A stretch of DNA of 64,000 nucleotides from contig WGMF01000005.1 of assembly GCA_016125215.1 (NCBI GenBank), forward strand, positions 62,001 to 126,000, read 5' to 3'. The number at the start of each line of letters is the position of its first letter. Position 1 is the stretch's first letter. The stretch is from Phycisphaera sp. Lineage in GTDB: Bacteria > Planctomycetota > Phycisphaerae > Phycisphaerales > Phycisphaeraceae. The position numbers and the translations under genes are program-made. Positions 29,972 to 42,735 of the stretch are shown here, in pieces. Under the pieces are notes generated by a model. The model made no database searches. It was not told the DNA's origin and saw nothing but the letters and a program-made list of their open reading frames with translations.

Positions 29972-30119
29972 ACCACGCCCGTAAAGCCCATGCAAATCGC
30001 CTATTTTCACTTTTTTTGAACCGCTTGGTGGCGGGCTGTCTTACTGTTAGACTGTGGACTATCAAGGGGGCGCGGGGCGGGTTACGGCTATCCACCTCAC
30101 CGCCACGCGGAGAGTCACC

Positions 30120-30740
30120 ATGTCAGACAACCCCACCGTTCACATCATCGACGACGACCAGGCGGTACGCGATTCACTCCAGTGGCTCGTGACCTCGATC
30201 GGCCTGGACACGCGATGCTACCCCTCAGCCCAGGATTTCCTCAACCGCTTCAACCCGCACGCGGTCAGTTGCATCCTGTTGGACATCCGCCTGCCCGGGA
30301 TGAGTGGGCTTGAGCTGCACGACGAGCTGCGGTCGCGCCACATCACCACGCCGGTCATCATCATCACGGGCCACGGCGACGTGCCCATCGCGGTCCGCGC
30401 GTTCAAGGGCGGCGCGGTCGATTTTGTCGAAAAGCCGTTCAGTAACGAGGCGCTGGTCAAGAGCATCCGCGCAGCGATCGATCAGGACCGCAAGAACCGC
30501 GTCCAACAGGCGGCGGTCGAACAGGTGCGCCACCGCGTCGAGATGCTCACCCCGCGCGAACGGCAGGTGATGGACCTGGTCGTCCTGGGCCGACTGAACA
30601 AACAGATCGCCGTCGACCTGGGCCTGAGCCAGAAGACCGTCGAGGTCCACCGCGCCCGCGTCATGGAAAAGATGCAGGCCGCCAGCCTTGCGGGGCTGGT
30701 CAAGATGGCCATGTGCCTGAGCGAAGCGGTCGCGGTGTAA
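30120..30740 (+). CDS. FixJ-like response regulator
   Basis: The 206-residue product has a receiver domain (VHIIDDDQAVRDSL; phosphoacceptor D55 in CILLDIRLPGMSGLEL; Thr in IIITGHGD; Lys in VEKPF) and a LuxR-type helix-turn-helix (LTPRERQVMDLVVLGRLNKQIA, then SQKTVEVHRARVMEKM). This is the FixJ/TodT layout. It follows the FixL-like kinase gene by 148 bp and is its probable partner. The ATG at 30120 starts MSDNPTVHI; an ATG at 30054 would add 22 residues. Its stop lies 3 bp from the stop of the convergent NeuB-family gene. Confidence 0.93.
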   Translation: MSDNPTVHIIDDDQAVRDSLQWLVTSIGLDTRCYPSAQDFLNRFNPHAVSCILLDIRLPGMSGLELHDELRSRHITTPVIIITGHGDVPIAVRAFKGGAVDFVEKPFSNEALVKSIRAAIDQDRKNRVQQAAVEQVRHRVEMLTPRERQVMDLVVLGRLNKQIAVDLGLSQKTVEVHRARVMEKMQAASLAGLVKMAMCLSEAVAV

Positions 30741-30743
30741 CCC

Positions 30744-31793
30744 TTACAGATTGTAGTCTTCCCGCCCAAGTCGCTGCCCACGGGCAAGCGGACGCGCCAG
30801 TTTTTTACCGATCAGTTCGTCAAGCCTGTCGGCGCAAACGCCCGTGCCCGGCCGAAGCGCAACAAAATCCTCCGCGGTCAAGACGTGACCGACGGGCAGG
30901 TCGCGCGAGGCGACAAGGCTTCTTCGCGCCACGTCACGGGTGTTCAATTCACTGGGCATCGGCTTTTTCTCGCCGTCACCCAGCGCGGATTCCACCAACC
31001 CAATCCCCCGCACCATCTCGGCAAATTCGCCGGGTTCGAGCGACGCGGCGTGGTCCGGCCCGACCATCGAACGGTCCAGCGTCAGGTGTTTTTCGATCAC
31101 TGCGGCACCCAGCGCGGCGGCGGCTATTGCAACCGTTGCGCCCAGTGTGTGGTCCGAAAAACCCACGGGGATTTGGTATCGGTCACGCATCGTCGCCATC
31201 GCACGCAGGTTCACTTCACCGGGGTCGGCTGGGTAGTTGGAGAGGCAGTGCAAAAGCACGACCTCCCGTTGGCCCGCGTCGCGCAGCGTCTTGAGGCAGG
31301 CGTCGACCTCGTCAAGCGAGCTCATCCCCGTCGAGACCAGCAGGGGCAGCCCAAGTCGAGCCACGTGACGCAGCAGCGCGGTGTGCGTGATCTCGCCCGA
31401 GGGGATTTTGATCGCCGGCGAGCCGATCTCCGCAAGAAACGTGGCGCTCTGGAGGTCAAAGGGCGAGGCAAGAAAGACGATCCCCGCTTCGTCGCAGTGG
31501 GCCTTGACCTCGCGATAAACCTCAAACGGAAGTTCGAGCTGCGCAAGCATGTCGCGCTGGCTTTGCGTGCCGTCGCCGGTCTGCCTGGCCTGGTACTCCG
31601 CCTTGCGGGCGTCCGAGCCGGCGGTCTGGTCCGCTCGGAAAACCTGGAACTTCACCGCCCACGCGCCCGCCTTTGCCGCCGCGTCCACGAGCCTGTGTGC
31701 CAATCGGGTGTCACCGTTGTGGTTCACCCCGGCCTCCGCGATGGTCAGACAGGGGTGCCCCGGGCCGAGGGTGTGTTGGGCAATCGTGACCAT
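30744..31793 (-). CDS. neuB: NeuB-family nonulosonic acid synthase
   Basis: The 349-residue protein has the NeuB TIM barrel (TIAEAGVNHNGD at the start, KFQVFRAD, IKIPSGEI, LPLLVSTGM, HCLSNYPA, VGFSDHT, GAAVIEKHLTLD) and a C-terminal SAF antifreeze-like domain (RRSLVASRDLPVGHVLTAEDF). It condenses phosphoenolpyruvate with a hexosamine to make sialic, legionaminic or pseudaminic acid. The family does not tell which. The ATG at 31793 is preferred; one at 31802 is possible. No CMP-sugar synthetase gene is present here. It is divergent from a flippase gene and part of a polysaccharide island. Confidence 0.9.
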   Translation of the reverse strand: MVTIAQHTLGPGHPCLTIAEAGVNHNGDTRLAHRLVDAAAKAGAWAVKFQVFRADQTAGSDARKAEYQARQTGDGTQSQRDMLAQLELPFEVYREVKAHCDEAGIVFLASPFDLQSATFLAEIGSPAIKIPSGEITHTALLRHVARLGLPLLVSTGMSSLDEVDACLKTLRDAGQREVVLLHCLSNYPADPGEVNLRAMATMRDRYQIPVGFSDHTLGATVAIAAAALGAAVIEKHLTLDRSMVGPDHAASLEPGEFAEMVRGIGLVESALGDGEKKPMPSELNTRDVARRSLVASRDLPVGHVLTAEDFVALRPGTGVCADRLDELIGKKLARPLARGQRLGREDYNL

Positions 31794-31883
31794 CCGCCCC
31801 ATCTTATCGGTGAATTGAACACGGGGTCGGGCCAGACCCCACACCATTTGGCGGCCCCACCGCTTGCGGCGAGAATGCGGCCT

Positions 31884-33287
31884 ATGTCCGACCGCGCGAC
31901 AACCCCCTATCCTCCCGACCCCGACCGGGCGACCCCGGCCGAGCAGGACGTGATCGAACACGAACGCCTGCCGTGGTTCACACAGCCCGTGCGTCAGGTG
32001 CTCGTCAACTCCAGCTACCTCCTCTTGTCGCAGGGGGTGACGCTGGTTCTCTCCCTCTTTGCCTCGGCGCTGATGATGCGCAAGCTCGGGCCGGAGCGAT
32101 TGGGCGTGCTCAACCTGGCGATCGGTCTGGTCGTGCTGGTGCTGCCGATCGTGGACCTGGGCCTTCGACCGCTGCTGGTCCGACGGTTGACCCTTCATCC
32201 AGAAGAATCCCGTTCGTGGCTTTTCAGTGCGGCGCTGATGCAACTGGCCGCGGCGGTCGTGGTCGTGGTCGGCGTGTTTATCACGGGGGCAACGCTATGG
32301 GGAACCGACTCGCCCTCGTGGCTGTTGCTCTTCGTATTGGTCTGGCTCGCGCCGCTGGAGGTGCTTAGCGTTTTTGTCGGCCACTTCGATTCCAGGATGG
32401 AAGGCAAAGCCATCGTCCGGGGCGAGCTTGCGGGCGCGATCACCGCCGCGGCGGGCAGGCTCCTTGCCGTCTGGCTATTGCCGAGCCTCACGGTCTTTGC
32501 CCTCGTGTTCGTCCTCGGTACAGCCGTGCGCGGCCTGGTCTGGCTGGCTCAAGCCAATCGTCAACACCTCACCGGCAGATGGGAAACCATCAAAAAATCA
32601 CAGGCTGCCGACCTGTTCAAGGACGCGATGCCCTACCTCGTCGCCAGCGTCGGCGGGATCGTCATGCTCAAGGCCGACATCGTCATGCTCGGGTCGATGC
32701 GCAGCGACGCCGAAGTCGGCCAATACAGCGCAGCCGTGATGTTTTACGACGTGGCGGTACTCCTGCCGTGCATGGTGATCCGTTCCGCCACGCCCGCGCT
32801 GCTCAAGCTCCACAAACAGAACCCCGCCCTTTACACCCGAAGACGCCAGACGTTTCACAACGCCATGACATGGTTTGCGATCGTGGTTGGCCTGGCAATG
32901 GGGCTGGCTGGCCCGGTTGCGGTCCGGTGGGTCCTGGGCAAACCTTACGCCGAGGCGGGGCAGCTCCTAGGCACACTCGCGCTGGCGTATCTCTTCACCG
33001 TGCAGGGCGTCATGGTCTCCGTCTCCGTATTGGCGGACAACCTGCAGCGCTACCAGATGGCCACGCATGTGCTGGCTGCGCTGCTCAACGTGGTGCTCAA
33101 CGTGCTGTGGATTCCGCGCTTCGGCCCGTTCGGCGCCGCGTGGGCGTCGATTGTGTCCTATGCCCTGGTGGTCTACCTCCCGCTTGTGGTCTATCCCGCG
33201 ATGTGGCCAATCCTCCGCTCGGTGCTGCGGTCGTTCCTGGCCCCGGTGGAGTTTACCCTTGGGGTCTTCAATCCTAAAAACACCTGA
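31884..33287 (+). CDS. Wzx-type polysaccharide flippase
   Basis: The 467-residue product has about 12-14 hydrophobic segments and the MOP/Wzx start NSSYLLLSQGVTLVLSLFAS, followed by MMRKLGPERLGVLNLA. The region LKADIVMLGSMRSDAEVGQYSAA is typical of polysaccharide flippases. It would move lipid-linked glycans across the inner membrane. I start at the ATG at 31884; an ATG at 31875 is possible. The frame is open much farther upstream, antisense to neuB, but that part is not real. It lies next to neuB and three or more glycosyltransferase genes. Confidence 0.9.
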   Translation: MSDRATTPYPPDPDRATPAEQDVIEHERLPWFTQPVRQVLVNSSYLLLSQGVTLVLSLFASALMMRKLGPERLGVLNLAIGLVVLVLPIVDLGLRPLLVRRLTLHPEESRSWLFSAALMQLAAAVVVVVGVFITGATLWGTDSPSWLLLFVLVWLAPLEVLSVFVGHFDSRMEGKAIVRGELAGAITAAAGRLLAVWLLPSLTVFALVFVLGTAVRGLVWLAQANRQHLTGRWETIKKSQAADLFKDAMPYLVASVGGIVMLKADIVMLGSMRSDAEVGQYSAAVMFYDVAVLLPCMVIRSATPALLKLHKQNPALYTRRRQTFHNAMTWFAIVVGLAMGLAGPVAVRWVLGKPYAEAGQLLGTLALAYLFTVQGVMVSVSVLADNLQRYQMATHVLAALLNVVLNVLWIPRFGPFGAAWASIVSYALVVYLPLVVYPAMWPILRSVLRSFLAPVEFTLGVFNPKNT

Positions 33288-33307
33288 ACCCGTCCCACCG
33301 AGCCGAC

Positions 33308-34459
33308 ATGCGTTTCCTGATCCTCAGCACGAACTACACCGCTTTCATCACGGGGCTTTACGCTGCACACCCGGGGCTGGAGCGCGCGACATTCGACGAA
33401 CAACTGGCCGTATTCAACAAGGCCCACTTCGGGCTGTGCGATTATTACCCGCGCCGGCTGCGCGAGCTTGGGCACGAGGCGGTTGAACTGCAGATCGACT
33501 GCGGGCCGATGCAGCGCGCCTGGGCGCGTGAGCACGATTTTGCCGTACATGGCGCGGGGCTTTGGCCCTGGGATTTCAGGCCACGCAGGAAGTTTTTCCC
33601 CCTGACCGCGCCGTGGTTTGAATCGCTGATCGAAAAGCAAATCGCCCACTACCGACCCGACGTGCTGCTCACACACGAGCTCAAGATGCTCTGGCCAGCC
33701 TTCTGGCGCAGGGTGAAAAAACACACACGCCTGCTCGTCGGGCAGATCGCCAGCCCTTACCCCAAAGACCTGTCCTTTGCGCACTACGACCTGATGCTCT
33801 CCTCGCTGCCCAATTACGTTGAAGACTTCCGCGCGATGGGGGTGGACTCGGAGCTTTTCCTTATTGGTTTTGACCCGAGCGTGACCGAGGCGCTGCGTGA
33901 TGATCGCGGCGGACCGCCCGAGCGTGACATTGCGGTGAGCTTTGTCGGCAGCCTCTCGCCCGATCACGCCGACCGTTTCCGCTGGCTCGAAACCCTGTGC
34001 CACACCCTGCCCGAACTGCGCGTCTGGGGGCCGATGTCCCCGATGGTCAGGTCCGACTCGCCGATACGCAAGAGGCATCAAGGCGCCGCCTGGGGCATCG
34101 ACATGCACCGTATCCTCGCGCGTTCTCGCATCACGCTCAACTTCCACATCGGCATCGCCCAGAACTTTGCCAATAACATGCGCCTCTACGAGGCCACCGG
34201 CAACGGCGCGACGCTCGTCACCGACCACAAGGACAACCTCGGTGAACTCTTTGCCCCCGGCAAGGAGGTCGTGGCCTACCGTGACACGGACGAATGCCTC
34301 GAACGCGTGCGTTTTTATCTCGAACACCCGAACGAACAACAACACCTCGCCGAGTCTGGCAGGCGGAAAACGCTGGCCGACCACACCTACCTCAAGCGCA
34401 TGGAACAACTCGTCGAGATCGTGGAGACGAGGCTCACACGGGGGAAACAAGCCCGATGA
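33308..34459 (+). CDS. CgeB-like glycosyltransferase
   Basis: The 383-residue protein begins MRFLILSTNYTAFI and has a GT-B-like layout with an N-terminal half ending at VLLTHELKMLWP and a C-terminal domain of the CgeB type. That domain includes VSFVGSLSPDHADRF, RSRITLNFHIG, NNMRLYEATGNGATLVTDHKDNL and a closing LADHTYLKRMEQL. The donor and acceptor are unknown. It starts 20 bp after the flippase stop and overlaps the next gene by 4 bp (ATGA), so the three are probably one transcript in surface-glycan assembly. Confidence 0.85.
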   Translation: MRFLILSTNYTAFITGLYAAHPGLERATFDEQLAVFNKAHFGLCDYYPRRLRELGHEAVELQIDCGPMQRAWAREHDFAVHGAGLWPWDFRPRRKFFPLTAPWFESLIEKQIAHYRPDVLLTHELKMLWPAFWRRVKKHTRLLVGQIASPYPKDLSFAHYDLMLSSLPNYVEDFRAMGVDSELFLIGFDPSVTEALRDDRGGPPERDIAVSFVGSLSPDHADRFRWLETLCHTLPELRVWGPMSPMVRSDSPIRKRHQGAAWGIDMHRILARSRITLNFHIGIAQNFANNMRLYEATGNGATLVTDHKDNLGELFAPGKEVVAYRDTDECLERVRFYLEHPNEQQHLAESGRRKTLADHTYLKRMEQLVEIVETRLTRGKQAR

Positions 34460-35421
34460 CAACGAGCAGGCAGGCTGAACATTTTGTCACGCTCTTCGAC
34501 CGCGCTTTTCTACCGGTCGGGTTGGCGCTGCACGCGTCGCTCGTGCGCCACGCCGGTCCGTTCCGCCTCTGGGTGATCGGGATGGACGACGCGGTGTGTG
34601 AAGCACTGACAAAGCTCGACCTGCCGGGCGTCACGGTTGTCCCACTGCGCGAGGTGGAAAACGATTTCCCCGGGCTTATGGGCGCCAAAAGCACACGGAG
34701 TTTTGGCGAATACTGCTGGACCCTTGGGGCCTTTTCGTTTGACGTGGTGTTTCGTCGGTGTGCGGACGCACGGCGCGTGACTTACCTCGACGCCGACGTG
34801 TTTTTCTTCGCCGACCCCCGGGAGTTGATCGAAGAGCTTGATACCCAAGAGCGTCACGTGCTTATCACCGCTCACCACTACGCGCCGGAGTACGACCTCT
34901 CCGCGACGTCGGGGAAATACTGTGTGCAGTTCGTGACTTTCGACCGAAGCGAAGTGGCCGACACCATCCGTCGCAAATGGCAGGGCCAGAACCTGGAAAA
35001 GTGCGGCTCGGACCACGACGGGCAAACCTTCGGCGACCAGATGTACCTCGACGCCTGGCCGACGGATTACCCCGGCGTCGTTCACGTTGCACAGCAGGCC
35101 GACCGATTGCTCGCGCCGTGGAACGTGAGCCACCTGTGTGAAAAGCACGGCGATAGGCTTGACCCTCTCATGTTCCACTACCACGGTTTGCGCATCCTCT
35201 CGCGCGACCGCGTTCGGTTGTACGTCGGCTACCGTGTCAACCCGTCAGCGATGCGGTTCTTCCGGGAATACCTCGACGCGCTGGCGGAGTCGGTGGTTGC
35301 GATGGGTCGTGTGGGCCTGGACCTCAAGCCCATGCCGACGCAGCGCGAGTCGCTGGGTACGTTTCGCCGGGCAAGGCGGGTGATGCTCGGCCTTGAGCGT
35401 TTCGCGTCCCTGCCGACGTGA
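34456..35421 (+). CDS. GT-A-type sugar transferase
   Basis: The 321-residue product has a GT-A fold pattern: FVTLFDRAFLPVGLALHASL at the start and a DxD motif in RVTYLDADVFFFADP, followed by FGDQMYLDAWP. This fits the GT8-like nucleotide-diphospho-sugar transferase group that acts on a surface glycan. The ATG at 34456 overlaps the upstream stop by 4 bp. The end contains a conserved-looking HGLRILSRDRVRLYVGYR. It converges on the GT2 gene with 20 bp between stops. Confidence 0.82.
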   Translation: MTTSRQAEHFVTLFDRAFLPVGLALHASLVRHAGPFRLWVIGMDDAVCEALTKLDLPGVTVVPLREVENDFPGLMGAKSTRSFGEYCWTLGAFSFDVVFRRCADARRVTYLDADVFFFADPRELIEELDTQERHVLITAHHYAPEYDLSATSGKYCVQFVTFDRSEVADTIRRKWQGQNLEKCGSDHDGQTFGDQMYLDAWPTDYPGVVHVAQQADRLLAPWNVSHLCEKHGDRLDPLMFHYHGLRILSRDRVRLYVGYRVNPSAMRFFREYLDALAESVVAMGRVGLDLKPMPTQRESLGTFRRARRVMLGLERFASLPT

Positions 35422-35441
35422 CGAACAGCCTTCGATGAATC

Positions 35442-36233
35442 TCACCTTCCACGCAGCGCACGCACGAGCGCCTTCGACCGGTTCACCACCCATTTGCCGG
35501 CAAACGACACGGCACACGGCAAGGGATTGAGCCGGTTTTTCCTCTGTGCACGCCAGACCTCGCTCAGCGCCAATCGCGTCCGCCGCCCGCTTGCCCCGCC
35601 GACCTGGAAGTGCGTGATAACCCCCGCACCCTTAAGGTAGTGAAACGTCACGCCGGCCCGGTAAGCGCGGATGACAAAGTCGACATCCATCGCCACCCGG
35701 AACGAGGTGTCGAACACGCCGACGCGCTCGTACACCTTCCGGGGGACGAAACAGGTCGGGTGATTGACGGGCATGTCGAAGTAGATGCTGTGGCCCAAGC
35801 CGTCGCGTCCACCCCAGTGCCGCGGCCTGTTCAACCACGACCGGCCCCCGCCCGTGTGCATCCGCATGTCGCCGTGCAGGATTGTGTTGCCGCGGCGGGT
35901 GGCGTCTAACATGTTGTAAGCCTGTGCGATCTTCTCCAGCGCCCCCGGCTCGTACCAGTCGTCGGCGTTGAGGATGGCCACCAGTTCACCCCGCGCCGCG
36001 GCGATGCCTTTGTTGAATGCGTCGGCGATACCGTCGTCGGGTTCGCTGGTCCAGCGTGTGACAAGGTCATTCTGGGCCTTGACGATGTCGAGCGTCCCGT
36101 CCGTGGAACCGCCGTCGACGACGATGAGTTCGAGCGGTGTGTAACGCTGCAAACGGATGCTTTCAAGCGTGCGCCCGAGCGTCGCGGCGGCGTTGAAGGT
36201 TGGCGTGATGATGGTGACGAGTGGTTGCGTCAT
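35442..36233 (-). CDS. Family 2 glycosyltransferase
   Basis: The 263-residue enzyme has the GT2 core: VTIITPTFNAAATLGRTLESI, VVDGGSTDGT, GIADAFNKGIAAARGE and ILNADDWYEP with the metal-binding D-D. The later HPTCFVPRKVYERVGVFD is typical of WcaA-like colanic or capsule transferases. It overlaps the GT4 gene upstream by 4 bp (36230-36233), so the two are translationally coupled. It belongs to the polysaccharide island, which here is read from the opposite strand to the flippase group. Confidence 0.9.
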   Translation of the reverse strand: MTQPLVTIITPTFNAAATLGRTLESIRLQRYTPLELIVVDGGSTDGTLDIVKAQNDLVTRWTSEPDDGIADAFNKGIAAARGELVAILNADDWYEPGALEKIAQAYNMLDATRRGNTILHGDMRMHTGGGRSWLNRPRHWGGRDGLGHSIYFDMPVNHPTCFVPRKVYERVGVFDTSFRVAMDVDFVIRAYRAGVTFHYLKGAGVITHFQVGGASGRRTRLALSEVWRAQRKNRLNPLPCAVSFAGKWVVNRSKALVRALRGR

Positions 36234-37351
36234 GCCCCGCGCTCCGCAAGACAGGCCCGGTAGACCCCGACCGTTTCACGGACGCAGCGCTCCCACGTGA
36301 AGGTCTTGGCATGCGCAATCCCGGCCGCGGATTTTCGTTGACGAAGGGCCTCATCACCCAACAACGTGGCCAACGCCTCGGCCAGCTTCCGGGGGTCGTG
36401 CGGGTCGCAGTATTCGGGGATGTCGCCGTGCAACTCGCGGAAGCAGGGCCTGTCGGAGAGGACGCAAGGCAAGCCGCACGCCATCGCTTCAAGCACGGGC
36501 AGGCCGAAGCTCTCGTAGAGCGAGGGGTAACAGAAGACTTTGGCCTGCCACAACACCCCCGGAAGTTGTTCGGACGGCACGGGTGGGTGGATCAATAAGC
36601 GGTCGGCCACGCCGAGTTCCCGTGAGCGTTGTCGTAGCGCCGCGGCCTCGCTCTCCGATGGGCCGACGGCCTGGAGCTGCGTTTGGGGGAAGCCCATCTC
36701 CGCCAACACCGGCAGCGCCCGCAGGACCAGGTCGAGGTTCTTCCGGGGGTAGGGCCGACCGACCCAGGCCACGCGGTCGTGTTGGGTAACAGGTTGTAAG
36801 GGTGGGTGGAACACATCGTGGTCCACGCCGTGGTAGACCGTGGTGACGCGGTCTTCCGGGTAGCCCACAAACTTGCAGAAGGCCGCGGCGTCGGTCCTCG
36901 AGACGCAGATCACCCGTGGTTTGTTCCGCCGAATCGAACCCTCGACAAACATCTTGTAAGCCCGTTCGACGCGCGGGATTTCTTTGGGGGTAAAAAACCG
37001 CTGGGTGTCGTGGATGGTGATGACGTGCGGTTGGCGGTATCGCCTCGGGCAGGAACCGTAGGGAAAATGAACGAGGTCGACGCCCAGGCCCTTGAGCCAG
37101 CGCGGGGCATGAAGCTCTTCCCAGAGCAGGCGCTTCTTGCGCTGCGCCGGGTCGATGGGCGCACGCACGGTTTCCACCCCCCGGGGCAAATCTTCTTCCC
37201 AACCGTCTCGCCCCGTGGTGAGTGAGTAACACTCCGGGCCAAGATCAGCCTGATGCGACAGACCGCGCACGAGGTTGCGGATGTAGGTCTCCCCACCGCC
37301 ACGCCTGGCGGGGTCGAGCGGGACCGTGTGGATGGCCACCTTCGCGGGCAT
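36230..37351 (-). CDS. Family 4 glycosyltransferase
   Basis: The 373-residue GT-B enzyme has RRGGGETYIRNLVRGL at the N-terminus, VITIHDTQRFF, a VISVS-like VICVSRTDAAAF, VAWVGRPYPRKNLDLVL, and the donor-site ESFGLPVLEAMACGLPCV with its E-x7-E pattern. These are GT4 hallmarks, as in mannosyl- and rhamnosyl-transferases of O-antigen or capsule. The ATG at 37351 (MPAKVAIHT) is the proper start; the frame is open farther upstream without a plausible N-terminus. It precedes the GT2 gene with a 4-bp overlap. Confidence 0.92.
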   Translation of the reverse strand: MPAKVAIHTVPLDPARRGGGETYIRNLVRGLSHQADLGPECYSLTTGRDGWEEDLPRGVETVRAPIDPAQRKKRLLWEELHAPRWLKGLGVDLVHFPYGSCPRRYRQPHVITIHDTQRFFTPKEIPRVERAYKMFVEGSIRRNKPRVICVSRTDAAAFCKFVGYPEDRVTTVYHGVDHDVFHPPLQPVTQHDRVAWVGRPYPRKNLDLVLRALPVLAEMGFPQTQLQAVGPSESEAAALRQRSRELGVADRLLIHPPVPSEQLPGVLWQAKVFCYPSLYESFGLPVLEAMACGLPCVLSDRPCFRELHGDIPEYCDPHDPRKLAEALATLLGDEALRQRKSAAGIAHAKTFTWERCVRETVGVYRACLAERGA

Positions 37352-37406
37352 AGACGCGAAACATACCCGACCCCCGGACGTTTTGCACTCAATCCTCAAT
37401 CCATGA

Positions 37407-37886
37407 TCACAACCGCCTAGCACACGTCGTGGCAATGGCGATGGCGTCGGCCACGTCGGGTGGGCTGGGGGGCTTGTCGAGCTTGAACTGCGCCTGCACG
37501 GCGCGTTGCATCTGTTGCTTGGAGGCGTGGCCATACCCGGTGAAGGCTTTTTTGACCTCGGTCGAGGGCAGGTGTTCGATGCGGAGTTTGCGTGTCTGTC
37601 CCACGAGCAGGATGACGCCCCGCGCGTGCGCCATGAGGATCGCGGTGCGTGGGTGTTTGTAATGGGCGTAGAGTTTTTCGACAGCCAGGATGCCCGGTGA
37701 AAACTCGCCGATCAGGTGGTCGAGGTCGTCGTGGAGCTGGACCAGGCGTTCTTCGAGCGAGAGCCTGGGGTTGAGCCGAACGACGCCGGCTTCGACGAGC
37801 GCGGGTTCGGGCTTGTGTGGCCGCCGTTCGACGAGGGCATAACCCGTCAAGCGCAGACCGGGGTCGATACCGAGCACGCGGGGCAT
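37407..37886 (-). CDS. ruvC: Holliday junction resolvase RuvC
   Basis: The 159-residue protein has the four catalytic acids of RuvC: Asp8 (VLGIDPGL), Glu70 (LAVEKLYA), and Asp144 with Asp147 (PPDVADAIAIA). The length equals that of other RuvC proteins. It cuts Holliday junctions bound by RuvAB. No ruvA or ruvB gene is nearby. Its start codon is followed upstream by a palindromic repeat that fills the gap to the divergent topoisomerase genes. Confidence 0.95.
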   Translation of the reverse strand: MPRVLGIDPGLRLTGYALVERRPHKPEPALVEAGVVRLNPRLSLEERLVQLHDDLDHLIGEFSPGILAVEKLYAHYKHPRTAILMAHARGVILLVGQTRKLRIEHLPSTEVKKAFTGYGHASKQQMQRAVQAQFKLDKPPSPPDVADAIAIATTCARRL

Positions 37887-37918
37887 GGGGATAGCTTAAC
37901 GAATGTGCGGGCCGGGAA

Positions 37919-38121
37919 GGGTTCACGCTGGGGACGCGGGGTGCGCAGGGGAGTGGTTCACGCCAAGACGCCAAGGACGCCAAGTGTAAAACCATTGATG
38001 ATTGATGAACGATGACCTCAAGCACCTCGTTGGCAGAAAAGCTCTTGGCGCTCTTGGCGGGCTTGGCGAGAAATTCCCGCCCCGGTTTTCCCCGCGCTCT
38101 CCACGGACCCCGCGTGAACCC
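37919..38121. repeat. Nested intergenic palindrome, GCCAAG arms
   Basis: The inner arms at 37955-37984 and 38042-38073 each carry three GCCAAG copies with 8-9 bp spacing and are reverse complements of each other. Outside lies a second pair, GGGTTCACGC with a G-rich tail at 37919-37942 against its complement at 38096-38121. The centre (37985-38041) has GATGATTGATGAACGATG. The 324-bp gap between ruvC and the topoisomerase A gene holds no ORF of note and must also contain both promoters. Confidence 0.8.
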
Positions 38122-38210
38122 CGCCCCCTTGTCCCGTTTCACCCGATGCCTTATGTTGATCGCGTTGCACGGGTCCCGCAGTCCTATGAGCCACGGAGGG
38201 CTCCACTCAC

Positions 38211-40670
<2,460 letters not shown>

Positions 40671-40676
40671 TAAAAC

Positions 40677-42602
<1,926 letters not shown>

Positions 42603-42621
42603 AGATTTTCTTGAGCGCTGG

Positions 42622-42694
42622 GTGCCACTGGCGGCTCGCCCGCCAGTGCGTATACGTGTGACACTTTCACTGGCGGACAAGCCGCCAGTGGCAC
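42622..42694. repeat. Double-hairpin palindrome after the topoisomerase genes
   Basis: Two hairpins share the 9-bp arm CACTGGCGG/CCGCCAGTG, with loops of five bp (42626-42648 and 42668-42690). The outermost 13 bp, GTGCCACTGGCGG at 42622-42634 and its exact complement at 42682-42694, also pair. The element therefore can fold as two hairpins or one long stem. It lies between convergent gyrB and pilC, where a terminator is expected. It looks like a REP or BIME-type unit. Confidence 0.85.
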
Positions 42695-42735
42695 GCCCCC
42701 GCATCTGAACTTTTATCAACTTCCGGGGGCGGGGG

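Noticed and set aside
30885-31883. N-terminal extension of the flippase frame by 333 codons
   Set aside because: The extension is antisense to neuB, and the conserved flippase sequence starts after 31884.
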